DNA from: Campylobacteraceae bacterium
Lineage (GTDB): Bacteria; Campylobacterota; Campylobacteria; Campylobacterales; UBA6016
Direction of reading: 5' to 3'
Length of the DNA stretch: 8,239 bases
Assembly: GCA_022758985.1 (NCBI GenBank)
Contig: JAEMQC010000029.1
Span: 1 to 8,239 of the forward strand
The notes under the pieces are model-generated. The model was given only the letters and a program-made list of their open reading frames with translations. It had not been told where the DNA came from and made no database searches. Of this stretch, positions 5,490 to 8,239 are shown in pieces (the first letter of the stretch is position 1; the number at the start of each line of letters is the position of its first letter). Made by a program: the position numbers and the translations under genes.

Positions 5490-6152
5490 ATGGCATCAGC
5501 AATATCAAATACAAATACGACGGTATCAAATACATCAAATACGACGACATCAAATCCCAAAGCACAACTGCAGTCGCAAGACTTTATGAAGCTGCTCCTT
5601 GTGGAGCTCCAATATCAAGACCCGACAAGCCCGATGGATACGGACAAGATGCTAACGCAAACAAGCCAGCTTGCGACACTTGAGGCGCAAAATGCGACAA
5701 AAGATGCAATGACAAAAATGACGACCGCCTTTCAAACATCTGCCAACTATTCTCTAGCCTCTGCGATAGGCAAGATGGCAGATACGGGACTTAGCGGACT
5801 TAACGTAACAAACGGTAGCGGCGGTACGTTTGACGTATACCTCCCTACGGATACGTCAAGCTCCGTCGTAAGCATAGTGGACTCTGTGGGCAACGTATAT
5901 AAGACGTTTAGCTACGATGCAAAAACAAAAGGCACTTTTAGCATAAAGTGGGATGGAAGTGACAGCGCCGGAAACAAAGTAAAAGACGGTGTCTATACGG
6001 CGAAAGTAGAGTATACCGATACAAACGGAAACGCCGGGAAAACGACAATAGGTGCCTACCCTATAGAGAGCCTAAAGGTAGACGGCTCTACGGCGTATTT
6101 TAAAGTCGGCAGTCAATACATAGACGTTACTAAAATAAAAGAGATATTCTAG
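5490..6152 (+). CDS. flgD: Hook cap / hook assembly scaffold FlgD
   Basis: FlgD sits as a cap on the growing hook tip, lets FlgE subunits polymerise, and is shed when the hook is complete. The 220-aa protein has an N-terminal FlgD region (about 24-75) with the hallmark QDFMKLLLVELQYQDPTSPM and TSQLATLE. Residues of about 113-180 form the FlgD Ig-like domain (VDSVGNVYKTF, then WDGSD at 154-158 and KDGVYTAKVEY). Residues 6-22 are a Ser-Asn-Thr-rich linker encoded by 9-bp DNA repeats. The ATG has AAGGAG at a 6-base spacing, overlapping the fliK stop, so the two are translationally linked; the next gene starts two bases after the flgD stop. Length and domain order are normal for the family (E. 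coli FlgD is similar in size). Confidence 0.96.
   Translation: MASAISNTNTTVSNTSNTTTSNPKAQLQSQDFMKLLLVELQYQDPTSPMDTDKMLTQTSQLATLEAQNATKDAMTKMTTAFQTSANYSLASAIGKMADTGLSGLNVTNGSGGTFDVYLPTDTSSSVVSIVDSVGNVYKTFSYDAKTKGTFSIKWDGSDSAGNKVKDGVYTAKVEYTDTNGNAGKTTIGAYPIESLKVDGSTAYFKVGSQYIDVTKIKEIF
5504..5557 (+). repeat. In-frame 9-bp repeats in the 5' end of flgD
   Basis: ATCAAATAC occurs at 5504-5512, 5525-5533 and 5534-5542, the last two in direct tandem, and a variant ATCAAATCC lies at 5549-5557. All are in the same reading frame and encode the repeated Ser-Asn-Thr (then Ser-Asn-Pro) of the FlgD N-terminal linker. Unit gain or loss would not shift the frame. Confidence 0.7.
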
Positions 6153-6154
6153 CC

Positions 6155-7348
6155 ATGATGACATCTTTTTATACCGGAATTAGCGGCGTAAAATCGCAAC
6201 AGACCGGTCTTGACGTATGGGGCAACAATATAGCCAACATCAATACCGTCGGATTTAGATCCTCCACTCCGGAATTCTCGACTCTCTTGTCTCAGTACAA
6301 ATCGGGCATAGCAATATCTGGAGAGGACGAGGTAGGAGTAGGCGCAACCAGCCAGACTACGGCGCTTAACATGAGACAAGGGAGTTTTGTAAATACGGAT
6401 AGGGCTCTTGACCTAGCTATTGGTGGCAACGGCTTTTTTGGCATCAAAAAAGCAAATGACGATACGCAGATTTTTTATACGAGAGCCGGCGACTTTTATG
6501 TAGACGCCGCCGGAAACGTGCTAAACGCAAATGGAGATCAACTAGTCGGAACTTATTCTGGCAATATGACGATAGCAAAAGACGGCACAGCAACGGTTCC
6601 AGCTACCTCTACGGTATCTGCAAACCTGCTCACCGATCCAAAGGCGCAAGTTCCGCTTAAGCTCCCAAAATACATTACGCACCCTGGAATTCCCGGCACG
6701 CCTGCCGTAATGGCGACGCTTCCAAGCTACCAAATCGCAATAACTGGCGGAGCCGGAGGGGATATTACCTATACTCTTCCAAAACAGTCCACGGCAAGAA
6801 TCGAGATAACCGATGCAAACGGCAACCTTGTCAGAACGCTTCCGCAATCTACGCAAGGAAGCGGGCAACACACCGTAACGTGGGACGGCAAAGATGAAAA
6901 CAAAAAGATAGTACCTGACGGCAACTATACGGTAAAGATTACTTACGTAGATAAGGCGGCCGTGCCGAGCGTAGGGGTCGGAAATCTAAAAGCATACCAA
7001 GTAGATGCGAACGGCATGGTGGTAGCCACGTTTGACAACGGGCAAAGCTCGATAGTTGCCCAGATACCTATTTTTCATTTTCAAAATGAACAAGGGCTAG
7101 AAAAAATAGGCGACAGTGAGTTCAGATCCACCGACAATAGCGGGCAGGCTATTTTCTACAAAGATAAAAACGGAAATACGATTCAAAACTCACAAATATT
7201 CGCAAACAAGCTCGAGATGAGCAACGTATCGGCGGCAGAGGCGCTAACACAACTGATAGTTACGGAAAAAGCATATAGCGCCAACGCAAAAGTCATAACG
7301 ACCGCCGACCAGATGATACAAAAAGCGATTGGTCTAAAAAGAGGCTAA
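6155..7348 (+). CDS. flgE: Compact FlgE-family hook protein with an embedded FlgD-type Ig-like domain
   Basis: This 397-aa exported axial protein is the FlgE paralogue encoded next to flgD in Campylobacter and Helicobacter; the main hook subunit is probably the next gene. Residues 1-34 are the N-terminal rod/hook motif (GLDVWGNNIANINTVGF). Residues 80-135 carry the conserved LAIGGNGFFGI and TRAGDFYVDAAGNVL. Residues 353-397 are the C-terminal coiled segment (LEMSNVSAAEALTQLIVTEK). Between them, at about 213-266 (6791-6952), is a stretch resembling the Ig-like domain of FlgD: ITDANGNLVRTL, then VTWDGKDENKKIVPDGNYTV. It can be aligned with residues 128-176 of the FlgD encoded upstream. The gene starts two bases after the flgD stop with only a weak AAGAG, so translation is probably coupled to flgD. 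A second ATG follows directly and could also serve. Its exact place in the hook is not known from sequence. Confidence 0.9.
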   Translation: MMTSFYTGISGVKSQQTGLDVWGNNIANINTVGFRSSTPEFSTLLSQYKSGIAISGEDEVGVGATSQTTALNMRQGSFVNTDRALDLAIGGNGFFGIKKANDDTQIFYTRAGDFYVDAAGNVLNANGDQLVGTYSGNMTIAKDGTATVPATSTVSANLLTDPKAQVPLKLPKYITHPGIPGTPAVMATLPSYQIAITGGAGGDITYTLPKQSTARIEITDANGNLVRTLPQSTQGSGQHTVTWDGKDENKKIVPDGNYTVKITYVDKAAVPSVGVGNLKAYQVDANGMVVATFDNGQSSIVAQIPIFHFQNEQGLEKIGDSEFRSTDNSGQAIFYKDKNGNTIQNSQIFANKLEMSNVSAAEALTQLIVTEKAYSANAKVITTADQMIQKAIGLKRG

Positions 7349-7358
7349 GAGTAAACCG

Positions 7359-7411
7359 TAACTAAACGATAACTAAAAGGAACGATAGTTGCTTGCTATC
7401 GGCTAACTAAA
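7359..7411 (+). repeat. Three TAACTAAA repeats around the second sigma-54 promoter
   Basis: TAACTAAA occurs at 7359-7366, 7370-7377 and 7404-7411, all in the same orientation. The first two are 11 bp apart, about one helical turn, just upstream of the -24 element. The third lies just downstream of the -12 element. A CGATAG/CTATCG inverted repeat (7383-7388 and 7396-7401) sits between them and spans the -12 element. Confidence 0.5.
7379..7394 (+). promoter_or_regulatory. Sigma-54 (RpoN) promoter of the main hook gene flgE
   Basis: GGAACGATAGTTGCTT carries the -24 GG (7379-7380) and -12 GC (7391-7392) with exactly 10 bases between, the same core (GGAAC-N5-TTGCTT) as the promoter before fliK. 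The start should lie near 7404, about 30 bases before the flgE ATG. Having its own promoter lets the abundant hook subunit be made in larger amounts than FlgD and FliK. Confidence 0.75.
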
Positions 7412-7432
7412 ATCTAAATCAAGGATCCAGCA

Positions 7433-8239
7433 ATGATGAGGTCACTTTGGGCTGGAGTCAGCGGACTTCAGGCGCACCAAGTAGCAATGGACGTTGAAGG
7501 TAACAATATTGCAAACGTCAACACGGTAGGATTTAAATACTCTAGAACAAACTTTGCGGATATGCTATCCCAAACGGCAAAAATAGCCACGGCTCCTCAA
7601 GACCCGCTTGGCGGACGAAACTCTTTGCAAGTTGGACTTGGATCAAGCGTGTCAACCGTTACGCACATATTTTCTCAAGGTTCTAGACAGACAACCGACA
7701 AGACAACGGACGTTGCAATAGAGGGGGACGGCTTTTTCGTAGTAAGCCCTGATAATGGAATAACATACAAATATACGAGAGCCGGCGACTTTAGTTTCGA
7801 TGCATACGGAAACTTCGTAGACTCTAACGGTTTTATAGTACAAGGGTGGCTAAAAGACAAAAATGACAAAATAGACTCCACTCTTCCCATAAAAAGCATA
7901 AAGATAGACCCGGGTATGACCATTCCGGCCAGAGGTACCGAAAATGTAACTCTTAGGGCAAACCTCGTATCTGGTAGTACGACAAACGAATACTCTCCTA
8001 TATATACGCTAGACTCCGACTCAACAACGAAAGCCGACCCTACGATTGCAAACGGTGTCGGCGGCAACCAAAAACCGGAGGATTTAGGTGTACTATTTAA
8101 CGCAAGCGGAAAAGCGTTTAATCTCCAAAACGGACAAGGTATCTGGATAAGCTTTGAAAATACGCAAGTGACAGATACCCACAAAGTAAATGGCGGCGCT
8201 CAAAAGGTCAACCTAACGATTAACGGTATAAATATTACC
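7433..8239 (+). CDS. flgE: Main flagellar hook protein FlgE, N-terminal part (cut by window end)
   Basis: The first 269 codons are present without a stop, so the gene is partial on the right. FlgE forms the curved hook that joins rod and filament. Residues 1-40 (MMRSLWAGVSGLQAHQV, then VEGNNIANVNTVGFKYS) are the N-terminal axial helix and rod motif in the form found in Campylobacter hook proteins. Residues of about 92-142 carry TDVAIEGDGFFVV and TRAGDFSFDAYGNFVDSNGF, the conserved hook core. From about 175 the sequence enters the surface-exposed D2-like region, variable among species. Campylobacter hooks are much larger than those of enterics, so most of the gene should lie outside. AAGGA stands seven bases before the first ATG; a second ATG follows directly. 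It lies behind its own sigma-54 promoter, 84 bp after the FlgE-like gene. In older C. jejuni naming the main hook gene is called flgE2, so symbols for the two paralogues vary. Confidence 0.95.
   Translation, partial: MMRSLWAGVSGLQAHQVAMDVEGNNIANVNTVGFKYSRTNFADMLSQTAKIATAPQDPLGGRNSLQVGLGSSVSTVTHIFSQGSRQTTDKTTDVAIEGDGFFVVSPDNGITYKYTRAGDFSFDAYGNFVDSNGFIVQGWLKDKNDKIDSTLPIKSIKIDPGMTIPARGTENVTLRANLVSGSTTNEYSPIYTLDSDSTTKADPTIANGVGGNQKPEDLGVLFNASGKAFNLQNGQGIWISFENTQVTDTHKVNGGAQKVNLTINGINIT

Noticed and set aside
5245..5683. Minus-strand frame at the fliK end and an alternative plus frame at 5483-5683
   Set aside because: They overlap fliK and flgD, whose families and ribosome sites are clear; the plus frame has a non-native composition and no support.
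7383..7401. CGATAG/CTATCG hairpin as a terminator for the FlgE-like gene
   Set aside because: No T-run follows the stem, and it overlaps the sigma-54 -12 element, so it is better treated as part of the promoter region.
7652..8184. Minus-strand open frames opposite flgE
   Set aside because: They are antisense to a clear FlgE sequence and show no motif or ribosome site. The real gene is the plus-strand frame from 7433, open to the window end.

Overview
The window looks like a campylobacterotal (epsilonproteobacterial) chromosome, most probably Campylobacter. The reasons are the gene order fliK-flgD-flgE, two sigma-54 (RpoN) type -24/-12 promoters in front of hook genes, a hook protein start (MMRSLWAGVSGLQAHQV) typical of Campylobacter hooks, and A/T-rich codon use with many ATA and AGA codons. 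The species cannot be fixed from this sequence.

Region 1 (1-1477) is the edge of an integrated element. It holds a complete P4-type tyrosine recombinase (14-1285, minus strand) and a repeat-rich leader between the recombinase and the 3' end of a tRNA gene. The leader has six copies of TTA-N3-TAA and a separate 10-bp-periodic T-rich repeat next to the tRNA. The recombinase is transcribed away from the tRNA, so the rest of the element should lie to the left, outside the window. Region 2 (1478-1554) is tRNA-Met(CAU), minus strand, the probable insertion target.

Region 3 (1601-4070) is a minus-strand operon: typA/bipA, a 78-aa membrane protein resembling DUF948, and a 104-aa YtxH-like membrane/coiled-coil protein. 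It ends in a strong hairpin. A TATAAT -10 box sits before typA and another lies between typA and the small genes.

Region 4 (4103-8239) is a plus-strand flagellar hook-assembly cluster: fliK (hook-length control), flgD (hook cap), a compact 397-aa FlgE-family protein, and the first 269 codons of the main hook gene flgE, which runs off the right end. fliK-flgD-flgE-like are packed with gaps of 10 and 2 bp behind one sigma-54 promoter. The second flgE has its own sigma-54 promoter in an 84-bp gap. FlgD caps the growing hook, FliK measures it and triggers the export switch, and FlgE is the polymer.

No CRISPR array, defence system or toxin-antitoxin pair is visible. The most unusual items are the FlgE-like protein carrying a FlgD-type Ig-like domain in its middle, the repeat array upstream of the integrase, and the layout of repeats and a dyad around the second sigma-54 promoter.
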